A stretch of DNA of 64,000 nt from Variovorax paradoxus (GCF_024734665.1 NZ_CP102931.1:5516001-5580000); one strand, 5' to 3'; counted from the stretch's first letter, positions 36,394 to 45,373 are shown. Notes: a model not told the origin generated them from the letters alone. Program-made: numbers and translations.

Positions 36394-38961
36394 ATGAAAG
36401 TCACCCGCATCCGAGCCCTTCGCGGGCCCAATCTCTGGAGCCGCCACACCGCCATCGAGGCAGTCGTGGCCTGCGAAGGCGACGAGAACGCCATCAGCAA
36501 GCTGACCGGCTTCGAGGCACGCCTGCGCGCGCGCTTCCCCACCATCGGCGAGCTGCACCCGATGGTGCTGGGCCAGCCGCTGGCGCTGGCCCACGTGCTC
36601 GAGAACGCCGCCGTGGCGCTGCAGGCCCAGGCCGGCTGCGCCGTCAACTTCGGCCACACGTCGCCCACCGTGGAAGACGGCGTCTACCAGGTCGTGTTCC
36701 AGTACAGCGAAGAAGCCGTCGGCCGCCGCGCGATCGAAGTGGCCGAGCAGCTCATCGCCGCCGCCCTGGCCGACACCGCCTTCGACGCCAACGCCGCCAT
36801 CACCGAGCTGCGCGACCTCGACGAATCCGAGCGCCTGGGCCCGAGCACCGGCTCCATCGTCGATGCCGCCGTGGCACGCGGCATTCCGTACCGCCGGCTC
36901 ACCAGCGGCAGCCTCGTGCAATTTGGCTGGGGTTCGAAGCAGCGCCGCATCCAGGCCGCCGAAGTCGACAGCACCAGCGGCGTGGCCGAATCGATCGCAC
37001 AAGACAAGGAACTGACCAAGCAGCTGCTCAACGCCGCAGGCGTGCCCGTGCCGCTGGGCCGCCCCGTCAGCAGCGCCGAAGACGGCTGGGCCGCCGCCAA
37101 CGAAATCGGCCTGCCGGTGGTGGTGAAGCCGCAGGACGGCAACCAGGGCAAGGGCGTCACGGTCAACATCAACTCGCGCGAAGAACTGTTCGCGGCCTAC
37201 GACTCGGCCGCCGCCTACGGCGAGGTGATGGTCGAGAAGTTTCTCCCCGGTTTCGACTTCCGCCTGCTGGTGGTGGGCGACCGCCTCGTGGCCGCCGCGC
37301 GGCGCGACCCGCCGCAGGTAATTGGCGACGGCAGCTCCACGGTGCGCCAGCTGGTGGACACCTTGAACCTCGACCCTCGCCGCGGCGAGGGCCACGCCAC
37401 CTCGCTCACCAAGATCCGCCTCGACGACATCGCCATCGGCCGGCTCGAAGCCCAGGGCCTCGCGCCCGACAGCGTGCCCGCACGCGGCCAGCGCGTGGTG
37501 CTGCGCAACAACGCGAACCTTTCCACCGGTGGCACTGCCACCGACGTGACCGACACCGTGCACCCCGAAGTGGCTGCGCGCGCCGTCGATGCGGCGCAGA
37601 TGGTCGGCCTGCACATCTGCGGCGTCGACATGGTCTGCGAGAACGTGCTGCGCCCGCTCGAAGAGCAGCACGGCGGCGTGGTCGAAGTGAATGCCGCGCC
37701 CGGCCTGCGCATGCACATCTCGCCCTCGTTCGGCCGCGGCCGCGCGGTCGGTGAAGCCGTGATGGACACCCTCTTCGCCCATGGCGACGACGGCCGCATT
37801 CCCGTGGTTGCCGTTACCGGCACCAACGGCAAGACCACCACCGCGCGCCTGATCAACCACCTGCTCGCGTCGAGCGGCCTGCGCACCGGCATGACCAACA
37901 CCGACGGCGTGTACGTCGACGGCCGCCAGACCGACAGCGGCGACTGCAGCGGCCCCAAGAGCGCGCGCAACGTGCTGATGCACCCCGACGTGGATGCGGC
38001 CGTGTTCGAAGTGGCCCGCGGCGGCGTGCTGCGCGAAGGCCTCGGCTTCGACCGCTGCCAGGTGGCCGTGGTCACCAACATCGGCAGCGGCGACCACCTG
38101 GGCCTGAACTACATCACCACCGTCGAAGACCTCGCGGTGCTCAAGCGCGTGATCGTGCGCAACGTGGCGGCCGACGGCTACGCGGTGCTCAACGCAGCCG
38201 ACCCGAACGTCGCGGCCATGGCAGCAGGTTGCCCCGGCCACGTGATCTTCTTCACCGCAGACCGCATGCACCCGGTGATGGCCACGCACCGCGCGCAAGG
38301 CAAGCGCACCGTGTACGTCGACCAGGACACGCTGGTCGCGGCCGAAGGCTCGTGGCGCGAACGCATCGCGCTGCGCGACGTGCCGATCACGCGCGGCGGC
38401 ACCATCGGCTTTCAGGTCGACAACGTCATGGCCTCGGTGGCCGCAGCCTGGGCCGTGGGCCTCGACTGGGACACCATCCGCAGCGGCCTCGCAAGCTTCA
38501 TGAACGACGCAGCCGGCGTGCCCGGGCGCTTCAACGTCATGGACTACCGCGGTGCTACCGTGATCGCCGACTACGGCCACAACACCGACGCCATGCGCGC
38601 CCTGGTGTCTGCTGTGGACACGATGCCGGCGAAGAAGCGCTCGGTGGTGATCAGCGGTGCGGGCGACCGGCGCGATTCGGACATCCGCGACCAGACAGCC
38701 ATCCTCGGCCAGGCCTTCGACGACGTGATCCTTTATCAGGATGCGGCGCAACGCGGCCGCGCCGACGGCGAAGTCATGGCGCTACTGCGCCAGGGCCTGC
38801 AGGGCGCGGCTCGCACGCGCTATATCGACGAGATCCGCGGTGAGTTCGTCGCGATCGATACGGCACTGGCCCGCCTGCAGCCCGGCGACCTGTCCTTGAT
38901 CCTTGTCGACCAGGTCGAGGAAGCGCTCGCTCACCTCGCACAGCGCATCGCAGCGGGCTGA
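36394..38961 (+). CDS. cphA: Cyanophycin synthetase
   Basis: An 855-residue enzyme that builds cyanophycin (poly-aspartate backbone with arginine side chains) from Asp, Arg and ATP. The N-domain starts with RIRALRGPNLWSRHTAIE. The ATP-grasp domain has VVVKPQDGNQGKGV and EVNAAPGLRMHI. The Mur-ligase domain has an intact P-loop GTNGKTTTARLI at residues 476-487 and ADYGHNTDAMRAL. Length is typical. It would store nitrogen and carbon in granules. No cyanophycinase gene is nearby. Confidence 0.95.
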   Translation: MKVTRIRALRGPNLWSRHTAIEAVVACEGDENAISKLTGFEARLRARFPTIGELHPMVLGQPLALAHVLENAAVALQAQAGCAVNFGHTSPTVEDGVYQVVFQYSEEAVGRRAIEVAEQLIAAALADTAFDANAAITELRDLDESERLGPSTGSIVDAAVARGIPYRRLTSGSLVQFGWGSKQRRIQAAEVDSTSGVAESIAQDKELTKQLLNAAGVPVPLGRPVSSAEDGWAAANEIGLPVVVKPQDGNQGKGVTVNINSREELFAAYDSAAAYGEVMVEKFLPGFDFRLLVVGDRLVAAARRDPPQVIGDGSSTVRQLVDTLNLDPRRGEGHATSLTKIRLDDIAIGRLEAQGLAPDSVPARGQRVVLRNNANLSTGGTATDVTDTVHPEVAARAVDAAQMVGLHICGVDMVCENVLRPLEEQHGGVVEVNAAPGLRMHISPSFGRGRAVGEAVMDTLFAHGDDGRIPVVAVTGTNGKTTTARLINHLLASSGLRTGMTNTDGVYVDGRQTDSGDCSGPKSARNVLMHPDVDAAVFEVARGGVLREGLGFDRCQVAVVTNIGSGDHLGLNYITTVEDLAVLKRVIVRNVAADGYAVLNAADPNVAAMAAGCPGHVIFFTADRMHPVMATHRAQGKRTVYVDQDTLVAAEGSWRERIALRDVPITRGGTIGFQVDNVMASVAAAWAVGLDWDTIRSGLASFMNDAAGVPGRFNVMDYRGATVIADYGHNTDAMRALVSAVDTMPAKKRSVVISGAGDRRDSDIRDQTAILGQAFDDVILYQDAAQRGRADGEVMALLRQGLQGAARTRYIDEIRGEFVAIDTALARLQPGDLSLILVDQVEEALAHLAQRIAAG

Positions 38962-39112
38962 AGCTCCGCTTGCCGGACACGTCCCACATGCAGGGGCGCG
39001 TCCGGCCCAGTCCACGGGTGCGGCTGTCCCACAGACCGCAGGCCCCGACCGACACCAGACTGTGGCTCCAGTCACGCATCTCCCGGAGGGCGTGGCTTCA
39101 CCAGGAGCCCGC

Positions 39113-39523
39113 ATGACAACAACAGTTCGTTCGATCCTCTCTGCCACGGCCCTCTTCGCCGCCAGTGGTTTCATCGTTTTCGGCGCACAGACGGCCAGCG
39201 CACAGGCACCGGGCTCCGACGCCCGCATGCAAAAGGAACGCGCCACCTGCGACGGCGTGCAGCAGGACCGCGCCGCATGCCTGCGCGAAGCCGGCGCCGC
39301 CCGTCAGGAAGCCGGACGCAGCGGTCTCACCAGCCCCAGCCCCGCCCGCGAGCAGGTCAACGCCCTCGCCCGCTGCAGCGAATTGCCCGCCGTCGAACAG
39401 CCTGACTGCGAAGCCCGCATCAAGGGCGGAGCACGCACCACCACCGAAGGCAGCGTGATGGGCGGCGGCGTGATCCGCGAAACCGTGACGCCCCTGCCAC
39501 CGCAGACCCTGCCGGCACGTTGA
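39113..39523 (+). CDS. Small secreted Cys-containing protein, paralogue A
   Basis: A 136-residue exported protein: signal MTTTVRSILSATALFAASGF with cleavage near ASA-Q (about residue 31). The mature part has four cysteines in CDGVQQDRAACLREAGAARQ and RCSELPAVEQPDCEAR, then GSVMGGGVIRETVTP and a Pro-rich tail. Closely related to the next gene. ATG 39113 follows CAGGAGCC. No named family recognised; a periplasmic, probably disulfide-bonded protein. Confidence 0.78.
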   Translation: MTTTVRSILSATALFAASGFIVFGAQTASAQAPGSDARMQKERATCDGVQQDRAACLREAGAARQEAGRSGLTSPSPAREQVNALARCSELPAVEQPDCEARIKGGARTTTEGSVMGGGVIRETVTPLPPQTLPAR

Positions 39524-39599
39524 CTGAACCCGGCCTCCTGTCCTCCTATGGGAGGCCGAACATTTCCCTGGTTTTTCAGCTCGCTTCAAGGAGTCATCC

Positions 39600-40079
39600 A
39601 TGAAAAGCACTACTCGCAACACTCGTTCAATGCTCTTCGCCGTGCTCGCCGTTGGCGCTCTGGCGGCTTCCACCGCTGTCTCGGCCGCATCGCCGCGCCG
39701 CGGTGAAGCTCCCGGCATCTACCAGCAGGAACTGGCCGTCTGCGGCCACAACCAGCAAGACCGCGCCGCCTGCATCCGCGAAGCCGGTGCCGCACGCCAG
39801 GCAGCCGCCCAGGGTGGCCTGACCAGCGCACCTGACTACCGCGCCAATGCGCTCGCGCGCTGCGGCCTGCAGCAGCAGCCGGACGATCGGGCCGCCTGCG
39901 AGGCCCGCGTGCTCGGTAGCAGCGGCAACACCCAAGCCAATGTCGACGGCAGCGTGATGGGCGGTGGTGTGATCCGCGAGTCGGTCACCACCATCGTGAT
40001 GCCCGCGCCGGCCATGGCACCGGAGCCGATGCCCATGCCTCGCCCGATGCCTCGCCCGATGCCCGCGCCCCTGCGCTGA
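39600..40079 (+). CDS. Small secreted Cys-containing protein, paralogue B
   Basis: A 159-residue exported paralogue of the preceding protein: signal ending VSA-A near residue 30, then CGHNQQDRAACIREAGAARQ, RCGLQQQPDDRAACEAR and GSVMGGGVIRESVT. The C-terminus differs, with repeated Met-Pro pairs (PMPMPRPMPRPMPAP), a likely extended tail. ATG 39600 follows AAGGAGTC. Tandem duplication with the upstream gene 76 bp away. Function unknown. Confidence 0.78.
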   Translation: MKSTTRNTRSMLFAVLAVGALAASTAVSAASPRRGEAPGIYQQELAVCGHNQQDRAACIREAGAARQAAAQGGLTSAPDYRANALARCGLQQQPDDRAACEARVLGSSGNTQANVDGSVMGGGVIRESVTTIVMPAPAMAPEPMPMPRPMPRPMPAPLR

Positions 40080-40135
40080 TTGAGCTTTGCCCCCGAGGTG
40101 TCGCCAGGCCCACTCGGTGGGCTGGCGATGCCCCT

Positions 40136-40157
40136 ACTGTCACATTACTGTCACAAA
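40136..40157 (+). promoter_or_regulatory. Near-consensus Pho box
   Basis: ACTGTCACATT followed directly by ACTGTCACAAA: two identical ACTGTCACA half-sites 11 nt apart, the best PhoB-type repeat in the window. A TATAGT -10-like element begins at 40176, 25 nt after the second TCA. Located 58 bp upstream of the ATG at 40215. Confidence 0.65.
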
Positions 40158-40214
40158 AGGCAGTTGCACGCTAGCTATAGTTCTCGGTCCCTGCCTACCG
40201 AGGAATCCTTTCCC

Positions 40215-40484
40215 ATGAATGCCATCAAGGTCGCTCGCCGATTCATCGAAACGGACCCGGCCAACGAATCGGCCAAGATCCTGGCCCAACTCGTGTTGGC
40301 TCTAGAGTCCGAACGCAGCTTCGAACTGGTCACGCTTTACAACCTCGACTACAAGAGCTTCCAGCTTGCAATGGACATCCTGAAGGAATGGCGGCTCGAC
40401 CGCTACTACGCCAGCAAGTCCAAGCTGTTCGATCTGTCGCTGCAGGTCAGCGAACTCGAAAAGAACGGCACCCCCGAGGCCTGA
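40215..40484 (+). CDS. Small cytosolic protein of unknown function behind a Pho box
   Basis: An 89-residue predicted helical protein (MNAIKVARRFIETDPAN; ILAQLVLALESERSFEL; LDYKSFQLAMDILKEWRLDR), no signal or membrane segment. I recognise no named domain. ATG 40215 directly begins the helical region; upstream in-frame ATGs cross the Pho box. Followed 18 bp later by the convergent sugar operon. Likely induced by phosphate starvation; role unknown. Confidence 0.75.
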   Translation: MNAIKVARRFIETDPANESAKILAQLVLALESERSFELVTLYNLDYKSFQLAMDILKEWRLDRYYASKSKLFDLSLQVSELEKNGTPEA

Positions 40485-40502
40485 GCGGCCTCTTTCCCGT
40501 CC

Positions 40503-41420
40503 CTACTTCCCCCAGCGCAGCACCATCGGATCGAGCCGCTTCGCGGTTTCGATCAGGCCGGCACGCGTGTCGGGGTGCATCGCCGGCAACGGGTGACGCG
40601 GCGCTTCGCAGGCGATCACCCCGCCCTCCTTCATCAGCGATTTGCAAGCCAGCAGGCCCGCCTGCCGGTTTTCGTAGTTGATCAGCGGCAGCCATTGCTG
40701 GTACAGCGCGAAGGCCTTGTCGCGGTCGCCTGATCGGTGCGCCTCGATGATCGGCCGGATGCCGTCCGGGTAGCCGCCGCCTGTCATCGACCCGGTCGCA
40801 CCGGCGTCGAGGTCGGGCATCAGCGTGATGGCTTCTTCGCCGTCCCACGGGCCTTCGATGGCATCGCCGCCCAGGCGAATCAGCTCGCGCAGCTTCGCGG
40901 CCGCGCCAGCGGTTTCGATCTTGAAATACGCGACGTGCTCGATCTCCTTGGCCATGCGCGCAAGGAACGGCGCCGACAGCACCGTGCCGCTGGCCGGCGC
41001 GTCCTGGATCATGATCGGAATGCCCACAGCGTCCGACAGCCGCGCATAGAACTCGAAGATCTGCGGCTCGGGCACGCGGAAAGTCGCACCGTGGTACGGC
41101 GGCATCACCATCAGCATCGCGGCGCCCATGTCCTGCGCGCGGCGGCTGCGTTCGGCACACACCTTGGTGCTGTAGTGCGTGGTGGTCACGATCACCGGCA
41201 CGCGACCTTTCACGTGTTCGAGGATCGTGCGCGTCAGAACCTCGCGCTCTTCGTCGGACAGCACGAACTGCTCCGAGAAGTTCGCCAGGATGCACAGGCC
41301 GTCCGAGCCCGCATCGATCATGAAATCGACGCAACGCTTCTGGCTCTCGATGTCGAGCGCGCCCTGTTCGGTGAAGGTGGTGGGCACCACCGGGAAGATG
41401 CCGCGGTATCTGGGTGTCAT
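40503..41420 (-). CDS. 2-keto-3-deoxy-pentonate dehydratase (DHDPS family)
   Basis: A 305-residue TIM-barrel enzyme of the dihydrodipicolinate synthase family. Schiff-base lysine Lys167 in VAYFKIET; front motif VPTTFTEQGALD. Next to an aldonate dehydratase and an aldehyde dehydrogenase it most likely converts 2-keto-3-deoxy-L-arabinonate to 2-oxoglutarate semialdehyde, as in the non-phosphorylative L-arabinose route. 5-keto-4-deoxyglucarate dehydratase or a lyase activity are alternatives. Last gene of the leftward ten-gene operon, 6 bp after the preceding one. Confidence 0.83.
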   Translation of the reverse strand: MTPRYRGIFPVVPTTFTEQGALDIESQKRCVDFMIDAGSDGLCILANFSEQFVLSDEEREVLTRTILEHVKGRVPVIVTTTHYSTKVCAERSRRAQDMGAAMLMVMPPYHGATFRVPEPQIFEFYARLSDAVGIPIMIQDAPASGTVLSAPFLARMAKEIEHVAYFKIETAGAAAKLRELIRLGGDAIEGPWDGEEAITLMPDLDAGATGSMTGGGYPDGIRPIIEAHRSGDRDKAFALYQQWLPLINYENRQAGLLACKSLMKEGGVIACEAPRHPLPAMHPDTRAGLIETAKRLDPMVLRWGK

Positions 41421-41426
41421 GGTGAA

Positions 41427-43163
41427 TCAGTGTGAATGGCGGGGAACGGCCGAGCCTCTGCAGCCGACCAGAAAATCGAAATCGCAGCCTTCGTCGGCCT
41501 GCAGCACGTGGTTGACGTAGAGCTTCTGGTAGCCGCCGCCGCGCGTGCTCATCGGCTGTGCGTCGGAGGCGGTCAGCGACGCCAGGCGCGACGCCAGCTC
41601 TTCGTCGCTGATGTCGAGATGCAAACGCCCCGCATCGCAGTCGAGCTCGATCCAGTCGCCGTCGCGCACCGCCGCGAGCGGCCCGCCATCTGCCGCCTCG
41701 GGCGCGACGTGCAGCACCACGGTGCCATATGCCGTGCCGCTCATGCGCGCATCCGAGATGCGCACCATGTCCTTCACGCCCTGGCGCAGCAGCTTCGGCG
41801 GCAGTCCCATGTTGCCCACCTCGGCCATGCCGGGGTAGCCCTTGGGGCCGCAGTTCTTCAGCACCATCACCGAGCTGGCATCGACGTCGAGGTTTTCATC
41901 GACGATGCGCGCCTTGTAGTGCTCCAGGTTCTCGAACACCACCGCCTTGCCGCGGTGCTTCAGCAGCTCCGGCGACGCGGCCGAGGGCTTGAGCACCGCA
42001 CCGCGCGGCGACAGGTTGCCGCGCAGGATGCGGATGCCGCCATCGGCGATCAGCGGGTTGCTCAGCGGGCGGATCACTTCGTCGTCGAGGCTGGGTGCAT
42101 CGCGCACGTTGTCCCAGATCGAATGGCCGTTGACGGTCAGCGCATCGGGGTGCGGCAGCAGCCCGTTCTCGCCGAGCCGGCGCAGCACAGCCGGCAACCC
42201 GCCGGCGTAGTAGAACTCCTCCATCAGGAAGCGCCCCGAAGGCATCAGGTCGACGATGGTCGGCGTGTTGCTGCCGATGCGCGTCCAGTCTTCCAGCTCC
42301 AGATCGACGCCGATGCGCCCCGCAATTGCCTTCAGGTGAATCACCGCATTGGTCGATCCGCCGATGGCCGCGTTCACGCGAATGGCGTTCTCGAAAGCCT
42401 CGCGCGTGAGGATCTTCGACAGCGTGAGCCCTTCTTTCGCCATCTGCACCGCGCGCATGCCCGACATCTGCGCGAGCACATAGCGCCGCGCATCGACTGC
42501 CGGAATGGCAGCGTTGTGCGGCAGCGAAGTGCCCAGCGCCTCGGCCATGCAGGCCATGGTCGAGGCCGTGCCCATGGTGTTGCAGGTGCCTGCCGAGCGC
42601 GACATGCCGCCTTCGGCCGAGAGGAACTGGTGCAGGTTGATCTCGCCCGCCTTCAGCGATTCGTGCAGCTGCCACACGGCCGTGCCCGAGCCGATGTTCT
42701 TGCCGTCGAGCTTGCCGTTGAGCATCGGCCCGCCCGTGACCACGATGGCCGGGATGTCGCAGCTCGCCGCGCCCATCAGCAGCGCGGGCGTGGTCTTGTC
42801 GCAGCCCGTGAGCAGCACCACCGCATCGACCGGGTTGCCGCGGATGGCCTCTTCCACGTCCATGCTCGCGAGGTTGCGCGTGAGCATCGCGGTTGGCCGC
42901 AGGTTCGATTCGCCGTTGGAGAACACCGGGAATTCGACCGGGAAACCGCCCGCCTCCGAGATGCCGCGCTTCACGTGCTCGGCGATCTTGCGGAAGTGCG
43001 CGTTGCACGGCGTGAGCTCCGACCAGGTGTTGCAGATGCCGATGATCGGCCGGCCATCGAACTCGTGGTCCGGAATGCCCTGGTTCTTCATCCAGCTTCG
43101 GTACATGAAGCCGTTCTTGTCGGCCGAGCCGAACCATTCGGTCGAACGAAGTTTCTTTGTCAT
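41427..43163 (-). CDS. Sugar-acid dehydratase (L-arabinonate dehydratase type, IlvD/EDD family)
   Basis: A 578-residue iron-sulfur dehydratase. Cluster-binding cysteines occur in LLTGCDKTTPA and AGTCNTMGTASTM; conserved ICNTWSELTPCNAHFR near the N-terminus and SDARMSGTAYGTVVLH near the end. Length and motifs fit pentonate dehydratases rather than IlvD. It should remove water from L-arabinonate (or a similar aldonate) to form 2-keto-3-deoxy-pentonate. ATG 43163 (MTKKLRSTEWFG) is the family start. 8 bp after the permease gene. Confidence 0.88.
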   Translation of the reverse strand: MTKKLRSTEWFGSADKNGFMYRSWMKNQGIPDHEFDGRPIIGICNTWSELTPCNAHFRKIAEHVKRGISEAGGFPVEFPVFSNGESNLRPTAMLTRNLASMDVEEAIRGNPVDAVVLLTGCDKTTPALLMGAASCDIPAIVVTGGPMLNGKLDGKNIGSGTAVWQLHESLKAGEINLHQFLSAEGGMSRSAGTCNTMGTASTMACMAEALGTSLPHNAAIPAVDARRYVLAQMSGMRAVQMAKEGLTLSKILTREAFENAIRVNAAIGGSTNAVIHLKAIAGRIGVDLELEDWTRIGSNTPTIVDLMPSGRFLMEEFYYAGGLPAVLRRLGENGLLPHPDALTVNGHSIWDNVRDAPSLDDEVIRPLSNPLIADGGIRILRGNLSPRGAVLKPSAASPELLKHRGKAVVFENLEHYKARIVDENLDVDASSVMVLKNCGPKGYPGMAEVGNMGLPPKLLRQGVKDMVRISDARMSGTAYGTVVLHVAPEAADGGPLAAVRDGDWIELDCDAGRLHLDISDEELASRLASLTASDAQPMSTRGGGYQKLYVNHVLQADEGCDFDFLVGCRGSAVPRHSH

Positions 43164-43171
43164 GGGTTGAA

Positions 43172-44200
43172 TCAGCGCCGTGGAGAGCGCGAGGTAAAGA
43201 AGCGTTGCAGCAAACAGAAGACGAACAGCAGTGCACCAACCACGATGCGCGTCCACCATGAGCTCAGCGTGCCGTCGAATGAAATGAGCGTCTGGATGAT
43301 CCCGAGCATCAGCACGCCGAACAGCGTGCCCGCCACGTAGCCCACGCCGCCTGTGAGCAGCGTGCCGCCGATCACCACCGCAGCGATGGCGTCGAGCTCG
43401 AGCCCTATCGCGTGCAGGCCGTAGCCCGAGAGCATGTAGAAGGTGAAGATCACGCCCGCCAGCGCCGAGCAGAAACCCGAGAGCGTGTACACGCCAATGA
43501 GCGTGCGGCGCACCGGCAGGCCCATCAACATCGCCGAATGCTCGCTGCCACCAATGGCGTACACCGCGCGGCCGAAGGGCGTGCAGTGCGCAATGAAAAT
43601 CGCCGCCAGTAGCACCACGATGGCGATCACCGCGCTGATCGACACCGAGGCCTCTCCCCAGATGGGAATGCGGATCTGCGAGACCTCCGAGTAAAACTCG
43701 TTGGTGATGCTGATCGAGTCGATGCTGATGAGGTAGCACAGCCCGCGCGCCAGGAACATACCGGCCAGCGTGACGATGAAGGGCTGTAGCCGGAAGCGCT
43801 CGATGAGCAACCCCATGAACGCGCCGAAGGCCGTGCCCATCACCAGCACCAGCGGAATCACGATGCCCGGGCTCCAGCCGTGCTTCTCGACCAGCGAGGC
43901 CGACACCATGGTGGTCAGCGCGATCACCGAGCCCACCGACAGGTCGATGCCACCCGAGAGAATCACGAAGGTCATGCCCACGGCCACGACGATCAGGAAG
44001 GCGTTGTCGATCAGCAGGTTGAGGAACACCTGCGCAGAGAAGAAGCCGTCGTAGAAGACAGACCCCAGCGTGGCCACAAGCACAAACAGCGAGATGGTCG
44101 CCGCCAATGGCAGGTACTTGGGATTGAGCCCCTTCTTACTCCCTCTCTCGCGCGCGGGAGAGGGCTGGGGTGAGGGTGCCGCGTCGATCACCGCACTCAT
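43172..44200 (-). CDS. Sugar ABC transporter permease (YjfF-like)
   Basis: A 342-residue CUT2-family permease with about ten helices; [15 protein letters not shown] and the TPFGRAVYAIGGSEHSA loop are family marks. Related to galactofuranose permease YjfF. The N-terminus contains PSPQPSPARERG (residues 9-20), which is the translation of a repetitive palindromic element; no later start precedes the first helix, so the repeat is coding. Start ATG overlaps the ytfT-like stop (ATGA). Pairs with that permease and the YtfR-like ATPase. Confidence 0.86.
   Translation of the reverse strand: MSAVIDAAPSPQPSPARERGSKKGLNPKYLPLAATISLFVLVATLGSVFYDGFFSAQVFLNLLIDNAFLIVVAVGMTFVILSGGIDLSVGSVIALTTMVSASLVEKHGWSPGIVIPLVLVMGTAFGAFMGLLIERFRLQPFIVTLAGMFLARGLCYLISIDSISITNEFYSEVSQIRIPIWGEASVSISAVIAIVVLLAAIFIAHCTPFGRAVYAIGGSEHSAMLMGLPVRRTLIGVYTLSGFCSALAGVIFTFYMLSGYGLHAIGLELDAIAAVVIGGTLLTGGVGYVAGTLFGVLMLGIIQTLISFDGTLSSWWTRIVVGALLFVFCLLQRFFTSRSPRR
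44141..44178. repeat. REP-like palindromic element inside permease coding sequence
   Basis: CCCTCTC ... GAGAGGG hairpin (44141-44164) followed by CTGGGGTGAGGGTG. This is the layout of widespread repetitive extragenic palindromes, but here it is translated as part of the YjfF-like N-terminus. Related elements occur at 45247-45355. Confidence 0.6.
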
Positions 44201-45231
44201 GAATGCGCTCCTTCATGCGCCGGCCGCTGCACCAGCGACCGCACTTCCGCCCTGAATTCAGGCGACTGCAACAGCATCACCGCAAACACCACACCCGCCT
44301 TCACGACAAGATTGATCTCCGGCGGCACCCCCAGCGAATAGATCGCATAGGTCAGCGTCTGGATGATCAGCGCCCCTATCACGCTGCCCACCAGGCTGAA
44401 GCGCCCACCGGTCAGCGCAGTGCCGCCCAGCGTCACCGCCAGGATCGCATCGAGCTCGATCAGTTGCCCTGCGTTGTTGCCATCCGCACTCTTCACGTTG
44501 GAGCTGATCAGGAGCCCCGCCACGCCCGCGCAAGCACCACAGAAGGCATACGCACCAACAATCAGCCGCCGCGCCTGCACACCCGCCACACGCGCTGCCG
44601 TCGGGTTGATGCCCACAGCCTGAATGAACAACCCCAGCGCCGTGCGCGTGATCGCCAGATACAGCAGCACGAACACCGCCGCCACTATGAACAGCGAAAA
44701 CGGCAGCCCCAGCAGATAACCACTGCCGAGGAAGAAGAAGGGCTTGTAGTAGATCGTGATGATCTGCCCATCGGCAATCAGCTGTGCAATGCCGCGTCCC
44801 GCCACCATCAGGATCAGCGTCGCAATGATCGGCTGCATGCCGACCTTGGCCACCAGCAGCCCGTTCCACAGCCCGCACAGCAACGCAATGCCGATGGCCG
44901 CGATGATGGCAAGCGACATCGGGAACCGGCTCACGTCATTGGCTACCGAGCCGCCAATCATCCAGGCCGCGAGCGCCGCCGCAATGGCCACCACCGCGCC
45001 TACCGAAATGTCGATGCCGCGCGTGGCGATCACCAGCGTCATGCCCAGCGACACCAGCACCAGCGGTGCCGCGCGGTTGAGGATGTCGATCAGGCTGCCG
45101 TAGAGATGGCCTTCGCGCCATTCGAGGTGCAGGAAGCTGGAGTTGAAGGCGGTGTTGACTGCGAGCAGGAGCAGCAGCGTAACGATCGGCCAGGCAAGCC
45201 GATGACTCATGAGAGATGAAAGGCGGTTCAT
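44197..45231 (-). CDS. Sugar ABC transporter permease (YtfT-like)
   Basis: A 344-residue CUT2 permease, about ten helices, with TRGIDISVGAVVAIAAAL, GLWNGLLVAKVGMQPIIATL and SADGNNAGQLIELDAILAVT. Similar to galactofuranose permease YtfT. ATG 45231 (MNRLSSLM) is chosen; the open frame continues upstream through the REP-like pair but that translation (PLPGEGGRGGG) is repeat sequence. Stop overlaps the YjfF-like start. Confidence 0.86.
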   Translation of the reverse strand: MNRLSSLMSHRLAWPIVTLLLLLAVNTAFNSSFLHLEWREGHLYGSLIDILNRAAPLVLVSLGMTLVIATRGIDISVGAVVAIAAALAAWMIGGSVANDVSRFPMSLAIIAAIGIALLCGLWNGLLVAKVGMQPIIATLILMVAGRGIAQLIADGQIITIYYKPFFFLGSGYLLGLPFSLFIVAAVFVLLYLAITRTALGLFIQAVGINPTAARVAGVQARRLIVGAYAFCGACAGVAGLLISSNVKSADGNNAGQLIELDAILAVTLGGTALTGGRFSLVGSVIGALIIQTLTYAIYSLGVPPEINLVVKAGVVFAVMLLQSPEFRAEVRSLVQRPAHEGAHS

Positions 45232-45246
45232 ATCGTCTGCCTTGCT

Positions 45247-45355
45247 CCTTCCCCTTCCGGGGGAAGGCTGGGATGGGGGCATGCGGCCTCGAATGCCGCG
45301 CGATGGTGAAGGCCGCCTGCCCCCACCCCTGCCGCCCTCCCCCGGAAGGGGAGGG
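45247..45355. repeat. Inverted pair of REP-like elements between ytfR-like and ytfT-like genes
   Basis: First element: CCTTCCCC/GGGGAAGG hairpin (45247-45267) with tail CTGGGATGGGGGC. Second, in reverse orientation: GCCCCCACCCCTG then CCCTCCCC/GGGGAGGG hairpin (45335-45355). GCGGCCT/AGGCCGC arms lie between them. The head-to-head pair can fold into one large structure and may lower downstream permease expression or protect upstream mRNA. Confidence 0.65.
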
Positions 45356-45373
45356 AGAAAAACAGGAGGTGCT

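Noticed and set aside
33838..38751. Very long open frame (over 1600 codons) on the minus strand
   Set aside because: It is antisense to both cyanophycin synthetase genes; its Val/His/Arg-rich translation has no domain, as expected from high-GC codon bias.
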